The position numbers and the translations under genes are program-made. From Halomonas sp. LBP4 (GTDB lineage Bacteria; Pseudomonadota; Gammaproteobacteria; Pseudomonadales; Halomonadaceae): 64,000 bases of DNA. The stretch lies in the NCBI RefSeq assembly GCF_003202205.1, contig NZ_PDOG01000001.1:1-64000 (forward strand), read 5' to 3'. Shown piece after piece: positions 17,582 through 27,012 of this stretch (position 1 is its first letter; the number at the start of each line of letters is the position of its first letter). The notes beneath the pieces are model-generated. The model was given only the letters and a program-made list of their open reading frames with translations. It was not told the DNA's origin and searched no databases.

Positions 17582-20236
17582 TCATTCTTCGGCATCCACC
17601 GCTTCCTCGATGTCCTCCGGCTCGTCGACGCGCACCGTCTTGACCAGCTTTTCGTCGTTGCCCAGGCGGATCAGCATCACGCCCTGGGTGTTGCGCGAGG
17701 TGATCGAGACCTCGTCGACCCGGGTGCGCACCAGGGTGCCGCGGTCGGTGATCAGCATCATCTCGTCGCTGGAGTAGACCTGCATGGCGGCGACGAGCGA
17801 GCCGTTGCGCTCGCTGGTCTGCATGGCGATGACGCCCTGGCCGCCACGGCCGCGCAGCGGGAACTCCTCGAGCCGGGTGCGCTTGCCGTAGCCGTTCTCG
17901 CTGGCGGTGAGGATATAGATCTGCCCGCCGTTGCCATTGCCGTTGCCGGCCGGGAGGGCAGTGCCCTCCTCGTCCTCGGCCTCGACATCGGCCTCGGCGT
18001 CGATCTGCTGGCTCTGGGGAATGATCAGGCTGATCACCTCGGCGCCACCGAGCAGGCGCATGCCGCGCACGCCGCGGGCGGTACGCCCCATGGCACGCAC
18101 GTTGCCCTCCTCGAAGCGGATCGCCTTGCCGTTGGACGACAGCAGCATCACATGGTCGTTGCCCGAGGTGATGGCGGCGCCCACCAGTCGGTCGTCTTCT
18201 TCGATATCGATGGCGATCAGGCCGACGCTGCGCGGCCGCGAGAACTGCTCGAGGCTGGTGCGCTTGACGGTGCCCTTGGCGGTGGCGAAGAAGATGTAGC
18301 TCTCGGAGTCGTAGTCGCGCACCGGCAGGATGGCGTTGATCGCCTCGCCCTCGTCGAGCGGCAGCAGGTTGACCAGCGGCTTGCCGCGGGAGCCGCGGCT
18401 GGCGTTGGGCATCTCGTAGACCTTGAGCCAGTAGACCTTGCCCTTGTTGGAGAACAGCAGCACGGTGTCGTGGGTCGAGGCCACCAGCAGGTGCTCGATG
18501 ACGTCCTCGTCCTTCATCGCCGTGGCGGACTTGCCGCGGCCGCCGCGGCGCTGGGCCTGGTAGTCGGAGAGCGGCTGGGTCTTGGCATAGCCCGAGCGCG
18601 ACACCGTGACCACCATGTCCTCCTCGGCGATCAGGTCCTCGAGGCGCAGGTCGAGGTGGCTGGCCTGGATCTCGGTGCGGCGCGCATCGCCGTACTGGTC
18701 GCGCACGGCGATCAGCTCCCCGCGGATCACCTCGAGCAGGCGGTCGGCGGAGGCCAGGATGGCGGTGAGCTCGGCGATCTGCTCGAGGATCTTCAGGTAC
18801 TCGTCGAGCAGCTTCTCGGTCTCGAGCCCGGTCAGGCGGTGCAGGCGCAGCTCGAGGATGGCCTGGGCCTGGGCCGGAGAGAGGCGGTACTGGCTGCCGG
18901 CCTGGTTGAGGCCGAAGCCCTCCTCGAGATCCTCGGGCTTGCAGGAGGTGGCGCCGGCGCGCTCGAGCATGGCGGTGACCTGCCCCGGTTGCCAGGTCTG
19001 GGCGAGCAGCTTCTCCTTGGCCTCGCTGGCGTTCGGCGAGGCCTTGATCAGCTCGATCACCTCGTCGATGTTGGAGATCGCCACGGCCAGGCCTTCGAGG
19101 ATATGGCCGCGTTCGCGGGCCTTCTTCAGCTCGAACAGGGTGCGGCGGGTGACCACCTCGCGGCGGTGCCGGATGAAGGCCTCGAGCACCTCCTTGAGGT
19201 TGAGGATCTTCGGCTGGCCGTCCTCGATGGCGACCATGTTGATGCCGAAGACGTTCTGCAGCTGGGTCTGGGCGAAGAGGTTGTTGACCACCACCTCGCC
19301 GCTCTCGCCGCGCTTGACCTCGATGACCACGCGCAGGCCATCCTTGTCGGACTCGTCGCGCAGCTCGGCGATGCCCTCGATCTTCTTGTCCTTGACCAGC
19401 TCGGCGATCTTCTCGATCAGCCGCGCCTTGTTCACCTGGTAGGGCAGCTCGCTGACGATGATGTGGTCGCGGCCGGTCTTGTCGTCGTGCTCGATGGTGT
19501 GGCAGGCACGCACATAGACCCGCCCCCGGCCGGTGCGGTAGGCCTCGAGGATGCCGGCACGGCCGTTGATGATGCCGCCGGTGGGGAAGTCGGGCCCGGT
19601 GATGTACGCCATCAGGTCGTCGACGGACAGGGTGTAGTCGTCGATCAGCGCCAGGCAGCCGTTGATCACCTCGACCATGTTGTGCGGCGGGATGTTGGTC
19701 GCCATGCCCACGGCGATGCCAGAGGAGCCGTTGATCAGCAGGTTGGGCACCTTGGTGGGCAGCACGTCGGGAATGCGTTCGGTGCCGTCGTAGTTGTCGA
19801 CCCAGTCGACGGTGTCCTTCTCGAGGTCGGCGAGCAGTTCGTGGGCGAGCCGGGCCATGCGTACCTCGGTGTAACGCATGGCGGCGGCGTTGTCGCCGTC
19901 GATGGAGCCGAAGTTGCCCTGGCCGTCGACCAGCACGTGGCGCATGGAGAAGTCCTGGGCCATGCGCACGATGGTGTCGTAGACGGCGCTGTCACCATGG
20001 GGGTGATACTTACCGATGACATCGCCCACCACACGGGCCGACTTCTTGTAGGCCTTGTTCCAATCGTTGCCGAGCTCGTGCATGGCGAACAGCACGCGCC
20101 GGTGGACCGGCTTGAGGCCATCGCGCACGTCGGGCAGCGCACGGCCGATGATCACGCTCATCGCGTAATCGAGGTACGACTGCTTGAGCTCGTCCTCGAT
20201 GTTGACTGGCAGAATCTCTCTGGCGATGTCACCCAT
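17582..20236 (-). CDS. gyrA: DNA gyrase subunit A (884 aa)
   Basis: GyrA cuts and rejoins DNA in the A2B2 gyrase that introduces negative supercoils. The sequence begins [29 protein letters not shown]. The region around the catalytic Tyr is intact, and the quinolone-determining stretch [15 protein letters not shown] carries Ser and Asp at the positions equivalent to E. coli 83 and 87, the sensitive type. The C-terminal beta-pinwheel contains the GyrA box QRRGGRGK. There is an acidic Gly/Asn-rich insert in the pinwheel and an acidic tail ([11 protein letters not shown]), as in other halophiles. AAGGA upstream supports the start. yacG, encoding a gyrase inhibitor, is about 10 kb away. Confidence 0.98.
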   Translation of the reverse strand: MGDIAREILPVNIEDELKQSYLDYAMSVIIGRALPDVRDGLKPVHRRVLFAMHELGNDWNKAYKKSARVVGDVIGKYHPHGDSAVYDTIVRMAQDFSMRHVLVDGQGNFGSIDGDNAAAMRYTEVRMARLAHELLADLEKDTVDWVDNYDGTERIPDVLPTKVPNLLINGSSGIAVGMATNIPPHNMVEVINGCLALIDDYTLSVDDLMAYITGPDFPTGGIINGRAGILEAYRTGRGRVYVRACHTIEHDDKTGRDHIIVSELPYQVNKARLIEKIAELVKDKKIEGIAELRDESDKDGLRVVIEVKRGESGEVVVNNLFAQTQLQNVFGINMVAIEDGQPKILNLKEVLEAFIRHRREVVTRRTLFELKKARERGHILEGLAVAISNIDEVIELIKASPNASEAKEKLLAQTWQPGQVTAMLERAGATSCKPEDLEEGFGLNQAGSQYRLSPAQAQAILELRLHRLTGLETEKLLDEYLKILEQIAELTAILASADRLLEVIRGELIAVRDQYGDARRTEIQASHLDLRLEDLIAEEDMVVTVSRSGYAKTQPLSDYQAQRRGGRGKSATAMKDEDVIEHLLVASTHDTVLLFSNKGKVYWLKVYEMPNASRGSRGKPLVNLLPLDEGEAINAILPVRDYDSESYIFFATAKGTVKRTSLEQFSRPRSVGLIAIDIEEDDRLVGAAITSGNDHVMLLSSNGKAIRFEEGNVRAMGRTARGVRGMRLLGGAEVISLIIPQSQQIDAEADVEAEDEEGTALPAGNGNGNGGQIYILTASENGYGKRTRLEEFPLRGRGGQGVIAMQTSERNGSLVAAMQVYSSDEMMLITDRGTLVRTRVDEVSITSRNTQGVMLIRLGNDEKLVKTVRVDEPEDIEEAVDAEE

Positions 20237-20423
20237 GGGTCGTCGAATCCTTTGCACTGCAACGGGTTGGCGCTCTCCCCCGCCGCGGCGGGGAGGCACC
20301 ATAAACAGCGTCACATCATACCACCGTGGGCCGCGCAAAGGCAGCTCGGGTAACTCGGGCTTTCACTGGCACCCCCGCCTCCCTTTGTCCATAATGTGCC
20401 TCCTTTTCGCTCGAGAATGCGTC

Positions 20424-21356
20424 ATGTGGTTCAAGCACTTGCACCTATACCGCCTGCACGGTGCGCCGGCGCTCGACGCCGCCGCCCTGGAAACCGCCCT
20501 GTCCGAGCAGGCCTTTCGCCCCCTGGGCGGCAGCGAGCCGCGCCGCCTGGGCTGGTGTGCCCCGGCCGGCCGTGCCGGCACCCAGCTGCTCCACGAGCTG
20601 CAGGGCCAGCGCCTGATCACCGCCCTGCGCCAGGAGCGCCTGCTGCCCGCCTCGGTGGTGCGCGAGGAGGTCGATGAACGCGCCGCCGAGCTCGAGGCCC
20701 GCGAGGGGCGCAAGCTGCGCCGCCAGGAGAAGCTCGGCATCAAGGAGCAGGTCTATGAGGAGCTGCTGCCGCGCGCCTTCGTGCGCACCCAAAAGGTCGA
20801 CCTGTGGTGGGACGTCCGCCGCGGCCTGATCGGCGTGAACTCGAGTTCACGCAAGCGGGCCGAGGAGGTGCTCGACCTGCTGCGCGAGACCCTGGGCAGC
20901 CTCAAGGTCACCCCGCTGGCCAGCCAGACCCTGCCGATGCGGGCGATGACCGGCTGGCTGGTCGACCCGGGCGAGCGGCCGGCCGACCTGGTGCTGGGCG
21001 ACCAGGTGGAGCTCAAGGCCAAGGGCGACGACGGCGTGCTGCGCGCCCGCCAGGTCGACCTCGACAGCGACGAGATCCAGCGGCTGCTGGAGAGCGGCCG
21101 CCAGGCGAGCAAGCTGGCACTGGAGATCGAGGGCCGGTTAAGCTTCGTGCTGCATGACGACCTCGCCCTCAAGTCGCTGCGCTTCGGCGATGCCCTGATC
21201 GACGAGGCCAACAACAGCGACGACGGCGACGACGCCCTGGTGCGCCTGGAGACCGACTTCCTGCTGATGTCCCGGGCACTGGGCGAGAACCTCGACCGCC
21301 TGATCGACTGGCTGGGCGGCGAGGCCGGCACCGCGAGCGACCAGAGCGTCGCATGA
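20424..21356 (+). CDS. rdgC: Recombination-associated protein RdgC (310 aa)
   Basis: RdgC is a ring-shaped, non-specific DNA-binding protein that limits RecA activity. The protein begins MWFKHLHLYRLH and carries the family segments RLGWCAPAG (matching the usual GWV.P), LPASVVREEVDERA and FVRTQKVDLWWDVRRGLIGVNSSSRKRAEEVLDLLRETLGSL, with LPMRAMTGWL in the middle. Its length is close to the usual 303. It diverges from gyrA across a 187-bp spacer that should hold both promoters. Its stop overlaps the next start (ATGA). Confidence 0.95.
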   Translation: MWFKHLHLYRLHGAPALDAAALETALSEQAFRPLGGSEPRRLGWCAPAGRAGTQLLHELQGQRLITALRQERLLPASVVREEVDERAAELEAREGRKLRRQEKLGIKEQVYEELLPRAFVRTQKVDLWWDVRRGLIGVNSSSRKRAEEVLDLLRETLGSLKVTPLASQTLPMRAMTGWLVDPGERPADLVLGDQVELKAKGDDGVLRARQVDLDSDEIQRLLESGRQASKLALEIEGRLSFVLHDDLALKSLRFGDALIDEANNSDDGDDALVRLETDFLLMSRALGENLDRLIDWLGGEAGTASDQSVA

Positions 21357-22603
21357 CCGCTTCCGGCAAGGCTTCCAACGACGGCACGCCCGACCATGTT
21401 TCCGACAATAACCATCACAAGCGCATGACCGAACTCCGAACCGACGACCAGCCGGCCGATCCGTGGGCCGACATTCGCCCCTACCACGACGACGAGGTCG
21501 CCGAGGTGCTGGTGCGACTGGCCCACGACCCCGAGCTGCTGGACGCCCTGACCCGCTTCCGGCTGCCCCGCCTGTCGCGCTTCATGCCGCGGCTGTCACG
21601 CACCCTGGCGAGCATCGTGATCCGCCGCGAGGTGCGCGACGTGGCCAGCGTGCGCGACTTCCAGCAGCGCATCGCCGGCTACATGCAGCGCATGATCCGC
21701 ACCACCACCGATGACTTCCGGGTCGACGGGCTGGAGGCGCTCGACCATGACACCGCCTACCTGTTCATCGGCAACCACCGCGACATCTCGCTCGACCCGG
21801 CCTTCGTCAACTACGCGCTCTACCTGGCCGGGCGCGACACGGTGCGCATCGCCATCGGCGACAACCTGCTCAAGAAGCCCTATGTCACCGACCTGATGCG
21901 GCTGAACAAGAGCTTCATCGTGCCACGCAGCGCCCGCGGCAAGCGCGCCATGCTGGCCGCCTACCACAACCTCTCGAGCTATATTCGCCACTCCATCCTC
22001 GAGGACAACCACTCGATCTGGATGGCCCAGCGGGAGGGCCGTGCCAAGGACGGCATCGATCGCACCGACCCGGCGATCATCAAGATGATGACCATGTCGC
22101 GGCGTTCGCTGGACCGCGACCTGGCGGTCGGCGAGGCGATCCGCGAGCTGCGCCTGGTGCCGGTGTCGATCAGCTACGAGTACGACCCCTGCGACGTGCA
22201 GAAGGCCCGCGAGCTGCATGCGGTGCATTCCAACGGCAACTACGAGAAGGCCGAGTTCGAGGACATCATGTCGATCGTGGCCGGTATCACCGGCCACAAG
22301 GGCCGCGTTCACCTGCGCTTCGGTACGCCGCTGGCGGCGAACTTCGACAGCGCCGACGAGGTGGCCGCGGAGATCGATCGCCAGGTACTGGAGGGGTATC
22401 GCCTCTTCCCCAGCCACTACCTGGCCCTGGAAACGCTGGGCGACGCCCCGGAACTGCTCGACCTCTCCGGGGTCACCGACGCCGACAGGGCGATCTTCCG
22501 GGCCCGCTTGCAGCAGGTGCCCGCCGAGCTGCGCGAGTGGTGGCTGGCCCAGTACGCCAACCCGGTGCGCAACCGGGCGGGCAGGATCGACGGGGCGGGA
22601 TAG
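21353..22603 (+). CDS. PlsC-type glycerol-3-phosphate acyltransferase domain protein (416 aa)
   Basis: The central region contains the acyltransferase NHRDISLD motif (the H-x4-D catalytic pair) at about residue 137, and FIVPRSARGKRAMLAAY plus a W-x-AQREGRAKDG segment matching the EG-R-(S/K) phosphate-binding block. These place it in the PlsC/PlsB acyltransferase family of membrane lipid synthesis. It is longer than PlsC and has extra N- and C-terminal regions, so the acyl acceptor is uncertain. It overlaps rdgC by four bases. The annotated ATG has no good ribosome site, and MTELRTDD (21425) is an alternative start. Confidence 0.82.
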   Translation: MTASGKASNDGTPDHVSDNNHHKRMTELRTDDQPADPWADIRPYHDDEVAEVLVRLAHDPELLDALTRFRLPRLSRFMPRLSRTLASIVIRREVRDVASVRDFQQRIAGYMQRMIRTTTDDFRVDGLEALDHDTAYLFIGNHRDISLDPAFVNYALYLAGRDTVRIAIGDNLLKKPYVTDLMRLNKSFIVPRSARGKRAMLAAYHNLSSYIRHSILEDNHSIWMAQREGRAKDGIDRTDPAIIKMMTMSRRSLDRDLAVGEAIRELRLVPVSISYEYDPCDVQKARELHAVHSNGNYEKAEFEDIMSIVAGITGHKGRVHLRFGTPLAANFDSADEVAAEIDRQVLEGYRLFPSHYLALETLGDAPELLDLSGVTDADRAIFRARLQQVPAELREWWLAQYANPVRNRAGRIDGAG

Positions 22604-22612
22604 CTTGCCACC

Positions 22613-23800
22613 ATGGGCCACTCCCACGCACCTCACCACCCCCTCTCCCCGGATCGCGGCGCCCAGACCCGCGAGGCCCACAAGGTCACCCTGATCGGGG
22701 CGCTGATCGATTTCGTGGTCGGGGTGGCGAAGATGGCCGCCGGCTTCATGGTCGGCTCGGCCGCCCTGGTGGCCGACGGCATCCACTCCTTCTCGGACAT
22801 CGTCACCGACGTCTTCGTGATCGCGGCGACCCACTTCGGCCGCCAGGCGCCCGACAGCAACCATCCCTACGGTCACGGGCGCATCGAGACCCTGGCCACC
22901 CTGTGGCTCGGCAGCGTGCTGATCTTCGTCGCCGGCGGCATCGCCTGGGCCAGCCTGTCCCGGCTGGTCGGCGGCGAGCCGATTCCCGCGCCGGGCATCT
23001 GGGCCATCGCCATCGCGGTGATCGCGCTGGCCGCCAAGGAGTGGATCTTCCGCTACACCCTGCGCGTCGCCAGGCGGGTCAACTCGCGCCTGCTCGAGGC
23101 CAATGCCTGGCACTCCCGCTCGGATGCCCTCTCCACCGTGGTGGTGCTGATCGGCCTGGTGGCGGCCCAGTTCGGTGTCGGCTGGATGGACGCCGTGGCG
23201 GCGACCCTGGTCGGCATCATGGTCGGCCAGGTGGGCGGCCGCCTGCTGTGGGAGTCCAGCCAGGAGCTGATCGACACCGCCCTGCCCGTGGAGGAGCGCG
23301 ACCGCATGCAGCAGGTCGCCGAGCGGGTCCCGGGGGTCAACGGCGTGCACGACCTGCGCACCCGCACCCTGGGCAGCCAGGCGCTCCTCGACCTGCATAT
23401 CGTGGTGCCGCCGCGGGTCACGGTCTCCGAGGCCCACGAGATCGGCAACGCGGTCAGCCGCCGCCTGCGCGAGGCCTTCCCCAACCTCACCGACGTGACC
23501 TTCCACATCGACCCGGAGGACGACTCCGGCGAGACCGAACACAGCCGACGCCCCGGCATGCCCCTGCGCGGCGATGTCGAGGGGATGCTCGACGATATCT
23601 GGAGCGACATTCGGGTCTGGAACGCCCGGGTGGCGCTCGACCTGCACTACCTGGACAACCAGGTGGACGTGTCGATCTATGTCCACGAGCTGCCGAGCGG
23701 CCAGAGCCTCGACGAGGCGGCCGACGACCTGCGCCAGGCCGCCCGCGGCCTCGAGTGGATCGGCCGACTGCGGATCTGGCAGGGCCCGGGCAAGGGCTGA
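22613..23800 (+). CDS. Cation diffusion facilitator family transporter (395 aa)
   Basis: CDF proteins export divalent metals (Zn, Co, Cd, Fe, Mn) in exchange for protons at the inner membrane. Six membrane segments are visible between residues 25 and 215. Helix 2 carries DGIHSFSDIVTD and helix 5 carries HSRSDALS, the paired H/S/D-x3-D metal sites. The N-terminal GHSHAPHH is histidine-rich. The C-terminal cytoplasmic part is longer than usual, with a second ferredoxin-like domain (residues about 310-390), as in MamB-like members. It lies nine bases after the acyltransferase stop. The metal cannot be named. Confidence 0.9.
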   Translation: MGHSHAPHHPLSPDRGAQTREAHKVTLIGALIDFVVGVAKMAAGFMVGSAALVADGIHSFSDIVTDVFVIAATHFGRQAPDSNHPYGHGRIETLATLWLGSVLIFVAGGIAWASLSRLVGGEPIPAPGIWAIAIAVIALAAKEWIFRYTLRVARRVNSRLLEANAWHSRSDALSTVVVLIGLVAAQFGVGWMDAVAATLVGIMVGQVGGRLLWESSQELIDTALPVEERDRMQQVAERVPGVNGVHDLRTRTLGSQALLDLHIVVPPRVTVSEAHEIGNAVSRRLREAFPNLTDVTFHIDPEDDSGETEHSRRPGMPLRGDVEGMLDDIWSDIRVWNARVALDLHYLDNQVDVSIYVHELPSGQSLDEAADDLRQAARGLEWIGRLRIWQGPGKG

Positions 23801-23887
23801 GCTTCGTTGATGCCAGGCTTCTCATATCGCTCGCATTAGCAAGTTCATCCTCCTAGACTTGAGCAATCGCTCATCCAGTCTCGAGTC

Positions 23888-24598
23888 ATGATGCCCAAGC
23901 CTCGCCACCGGACCCTCGCCTCGCCCGGGCGCCGCCGCTTCCTGGCGGGCCTGGGCAGCCTGGTGCTGGCCGCCGGCCTGGGGCTGCAGGCCTCCGCTGT
24001 CGGTGCCAGCCTGGATCCGCCACGGTTGCGCGAGAACATGCAGCGCCTCTACGGCCAGAGCGGCCTCGCCGTGCTCGAGGAGTGGTTCTCGCTGCTCGAC
24101 CGGCTCGCCGGGGCGGAGCTCCGCACCCAGCTGCGCGAGGTCAACGACTTCTTCAATCGTCGCGTGCTCTGGGTGGATGACGACCTGAACTGGGGCCCCG
24201 GGGACTACTGGGCCACGCCGCTGGAGACCATGGGCCAAGGAAAGGGCGACTGCGAGGACTACTCCATCGCCAAGTACGTGACACTCAAGCAACTGGGCGT
24301 GCCCGGCGAACGGTTGCGCATGATCTATGTCCGCGCACGCATCGGCCGCAGCCGGATCACCCAGGCCCACATGGTGCTGGGCTACTACGCCACACCCGGT
24401 GCCGAACCGCTGCTGCTCGACAACCTGGTGCCAACGATCACCCCGGCCTCGCAGCGCACCGACCTCGACCCCTTGTTCAGCTTCAACAGCAGCGGGCTCT
24501 GGGCCGGTGCCTCCACCGAGTCACGGGCCGACCCGCTGGCCCGGCTGTCGCGCTGGCGCCGCGTGATCGACCGCATGCATCGGCAGGGATTCATCTGA
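23888..24598 (+). CDS. lapG: Periplasmic LapG-type cysteine protease (236 aa)
   Basis: LapG is a calcium-dependent transglutaminase-like protease that cuts the N-terminal retention module of LapA-type adhesins. A signal segment (RRRFLAGLGSLVLAAGLGL) sends it to the periplasm; its twin arginine suggests, but does not prove, Tat export. The catalytic triad can be seen as Cys in GQGKGDCEDYS, His in QAHMVLGYY, and Asp in LLDNLVP. It is followed 33 bases later by lapD, its inhibitor, and its presumed substrate, with a TAAG site, is encoded at 27013-30033. Confidence 0.92.
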   Translation: MMPKPRHRTLASPGRRRFLAGLGSLVLAAGLGLQASAVGASLDPPRLRENMQRLYGQSGLAVLEEWFSLLDRLAGAELRTQLREVNDFFNRRVLWVDDDLNWGPGDYWATPLETMGQGKGDCEDYSIAKYVTLKQLGVPGERLRMIYVRARIGRSRITQAHMVLGYYATPGAEPLLLDNLVPTITPASQRTDLDPLFSFNSSGLWAGASTESRADPLARLSRWRRVIDRMHRQGFI

Positions 24599-24631
24599 TT
24601 CGGGTCTTGAACCCATGGGGGAAACACCGAG

Positions 24632-26548
24632 ATGTCGCTCATCAAGCAGCTCTGGCTGACCATCGTGGTACTGCTGTTGCTGGCCTTCGTCGGCAGCCTG
24701 TTCATCGGCGTGAGCACCAGTCGGCACTACATCGAGCAGGAAGTGCGCATCAAGAACGCCGACAACGCCAATGCCCTGGCGCTGTCGATGAGCCAGCTCG
24801 ACAAGGATCCGGTCACCACCGAGATGCTGTTGGCGGCCCAGTTCGACACCGGCCACTACCGGCGGGTCGAGTTGCGCGCCCCGGACGGCGAGCTTCTCGA
24901 ACGCCGCGAAGGCAACGAACACATCGATGATGTGCCCGGCTGGTTCGTCGACCTGGTGCGCTTCGAGGTGCCGCCCGGCCAGGCGGTGGTGCAGGACGGC
25001 TGGCGCCAGTTCGGCACCCTGACCCTGCAGAGCCATCACAGCTTCGCCTACCGTTCGCTGTGGCAGAGCGCCCGGAACCTGGCGGGCTGGTTCGCCGTTG
25101 CCGGCGCGGTCAGCCTGCTGATGGCCTGGTGGATCGTGCGTACCATCCGGCTCCCGCTGCACTCGGTGGTCGCCCAGGCCCGCGACATCGGCGTGCGGCG
25201 CTTCACCACTTCCCGGGAGCCCCGCACCCGGGAGCTTCGCGAGGTGGTGCAGGCCATGAACCAGCTTTCCGGCACGGTGCGGGAGATGCTGGGCCAGGAG
25301 AGCGAGAAGCTCGACCTGCTGCGCCGCCGCCTGCAGCACGACCCGGTGACCGGTGTGCTCGACCGCGACGCCTTCCTCAACCAGTTGCGGGCCAGCCTGG
25401 GGAGCGATGGCCACCGTGCCAGCGGCAGCCTGGCCATGGTGCGCCTGGCGCGGCTCGCCGAGGTGAACCAGCAGTTGGGGCGCCCGCGCACCGACGCCCT
25501 GCTCAAGACCCTGGCCCACAGCCTCGATCAGCTGGGCAAGGTGCGCGGGGGTGGCCTGGTGGGGCGCCTGAACGGCAGCGACTTCGCCCTGCTGCTGCCG
25601 GGCAGCAGCGATCTCGAGGAGGTCGGTCACGAGCTCTCGCAGCGACTGTTGACCGTGCAGGAGGAGGAGACGTCGATGCCCCTCGGCCTGCCCTCGGCGC
25701 TGATCGACTACGCCCAGGGGGACCACCGCAACGAACTGCTGGCGAGCCTGGATGGCGCCCTGGCCGGTGCCGAGGCCAAGGGCGACCGCGGCCAGACGAT
25801 CGCCCAGGGCGCCGCGCGCGACACCCTCTACGCCAGCCATGCCGACTGGCGCTCCGCCCTGCACCAGGCCATGGCACAGGGCGTCTACCTGGGCCACTAT
25901 CCGGTGCTCGATGCCCAGGGCAGGTTGCTGCACTACGAGTGCCCCTCGCGGCTGCGGCTGAAGGGCGAGTGGCGCCAGGCGGGGGTCTTCCTGCCCTGGA
26001 TCTCGCGGCTGGAGCTCGACGCCGAACTGGACCTGGCGGTGGCCCGCGCGGCGCTCAAGGACATTGCCCAGCGCGGCAAGCCGGTCGGCATCAACCTGTC
26101 GCCGGCCTCGATCCGCGACTCGCGTTTCGTGCTGGACCTGCGCGCCCTGCTCCGCTCCCACGCCGAAGCCACCGAGAAGCTCTGGCTGGAACTGCCCGAG
26201 TCGATGGCGATCCATGACCTCGCCAGCTTCCGCAGCCTGTGTCGCGAACTCCAGCCGCTCGGCTGCCGGCTCGGCCTGGAGCACGTGGGCGCCGAATTCA
26301 CCCGTATCGCCGACCTGCATGACCTGGGGCTCGCCTACCTCAAGATCGACGACTCCCTGGTCAAGGGGGTCGAGGCCAGCGCCGAGCAGCAGACCATCCT
26401 GCGCGGCATGGCCACGCTCTGCCATTCGCTGGGGATACTGGCCATCGCCGAGGGCGTCGACAGGCTAGCGGAGTCCAGGGTGCTGTTCGACCTGGGGATC
26501 GACGGCGTCACCGGCCCAGGCGTGCGCCAGCACGACAAGCCCGCCTGA
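24632..26548 (+). CDS. lapD: LapD-type c-di-GMP receptor with degenerate GGDEF and EAL domains (638 aa)
   Basis: This inner-membrane protein senses cytoplasmic c-di-GMP and sequesters LapG in the periplasm. Order: membrane segment (residues 8-28), periplasmic LapD/MoxY domain (about 30-150), second membrane segment (about 152-172), HAMP helix, degenerate GGDEF (the signature reads NGSDFAL), degenerate EAL (the EAL triplet reads ECP). Losing both catalytic motifs while keeping an EAL-like binding fold is the LapD hallmark. The length matches LapD. A G-run about seven bases before the ATG supports the start. A hairpin at 26538-26556 overlaps its stop. Confidence 0.94.
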   Translation: MSLIKQLWLTIVVLLLLAFVGSLFIGVSTSRHYIEQEVRIKNADNANALALSMSQLDKDPVTTEMLLAAQFDTGHYRRVELRAPDGELLERREGNEHIDDVPGWFVDLVRFEVPPGQAVVQDGWRQFGTLTLQSHHSFAYRSLWQSARNLAGWFAVAGAVSLLMAWWIVRTIRLPLHSVVAQARDIGVRRFTTSREPRTRELREVVQAMNQLSGTVREMLGQESEKLDLLRRRLQHDPVTGVLDRDAFLNQLRASLGSDGHRASGSLAMVRLARLAEVNQQLGRPRTDALLKTLAHSLDQLGKVRGGGLVGRLNGSDFALLLPGSSDLEEVGHELSQRLLTVQEEETSMPLGLPSALIDYAQGDHRNELLASLDGALAGAEAKGDRGQTIAQGAARDTLYASHADWRSALHQAMAQGVYLGHYPVLDAQGRLLHYECPSRLRLKGEWRQAGVFLPWISRLELDAELDLAVARAALKDIAQRGKPVGINLSPASIRDSRFVLDLRALLRSHAEATEKLWLELPESMAIHDLASFRSLCRELQPLGCRLGLEHVGAEFTRIADLHDLGLAYLKIDDSLVKGVEASAEQQTILRGMATLCHSLGILAIAEGVDRLAESRVLFDLGIDGVTGPGVRQHDKPA

Positions 26549-26556
26549 GGCGGGCT
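26538..26556. terminator. Bidirectional terminator hairpin between lapD and the 111-aa gene
   Basis: AGCCCGCCT and AGGCGGGCT make a 9-bp perfect stem with a one-base apparent loop (in practice three or four bases). It overlaps the lapD stop codon and sits at the convergent end of two genes. Confidence 0.65.
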
Positions 26557-26890
26557 AGATCACGCCCTCATCGTCCGCCCCCGACACGAGATCCAGCCCC
26601 TGGAAGCGCCGGCGCAGCGACTGGCGCTCCATCACCTTTTGCTGGGCCGCCTCGGGCAGGTCGGTGAAACTGATCACCCCCTTGTCCATCAGCAGCTCGA
26701 TCACGTCCTCCAGCACGCGGACGAAGGCCAGGTCCGAGGCCTGGAAATGCGCCTCGCCCTGCCGGGCCTCGCCTTCCATCAGGAAGGCCAGCAGATCCGG
26801 TGAATCCGACGCCAGGAACTCCTTGCAGTCCGGCGTCGCCTCACGGCTGACCAGCTCGATGTGGCCGTCGTCGTCGCGCTTGATGTACAT
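26555..26890 (-). CDS. Conserved hypothetical protein (111 aa), often labelled tryptophan synthase beta-like
   Basis: The protein begins MYIKRDDDGHIELVSREA and contains FVRVLEDVIELLMDKGVISFTDLPEAAQQKVMERQSLRR. Small proteins with this Y-(V/I)-K-R-D start and the VLEDLI-LLI-KGVI-FTDLP core are conserved in Pseudomonas and relatives, with a misleading database name; there is no sign of a tryptophan synthase active site. GGAG seven bases before the ATG fixes the start; the open frame upstream is not used. Its position between lapD and the adhesin gene suggests, but does not show, a role near the Lap system. Confidence 0.8.
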   Translation of the reverse strand: MYIKRDDDGHIELVSREATPDCKEFLASDSPDLLAFLMEGEARQGEAHFQASDLAFVRVLEDVIELLMDKGVISFTDLPEAAQQKVMERQSLRRRFQGLDLVSGADDEGVI

Positions 26891-26962
26891 GGGGTGTCTC
26901 CGCAGAAGCCTCTTACCTGCCATCATAGGGCAGACCACCGTGGGGCGCATGAGGCTGGCAGT

Positions 26963-26991
26963 AAGAAAAGCGCCCGGCCTTGCCGGGCGCT
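26963..26991 (-). terminator. Terminator of the LapA-like adhesin gene
   Basis: On the minus strand AGCGCCCGGC and GCCGGGCGCT form a 10-bp stem with a three-base loop followed by TTTTC. It lies 22 bases after the adhesin stop codon. Confidence 0.8.
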
Positions 26992-27012
26992 CGTTGCCGT
27001 ACCATGTCGGCA

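Noticed and set aside
17522-20353. A 943-codon plus-strand frame opposite gyrA
   Set aside because: Antisense shadow of gyrA, caused by codon bias; no domain and no ribosome site.
26555-26890. Tryptophan synthase beta subunit
   Set aside because: The name is attached to relatives of this small protein, but it is only 111 residues and has no PLP-binding lysine motif.
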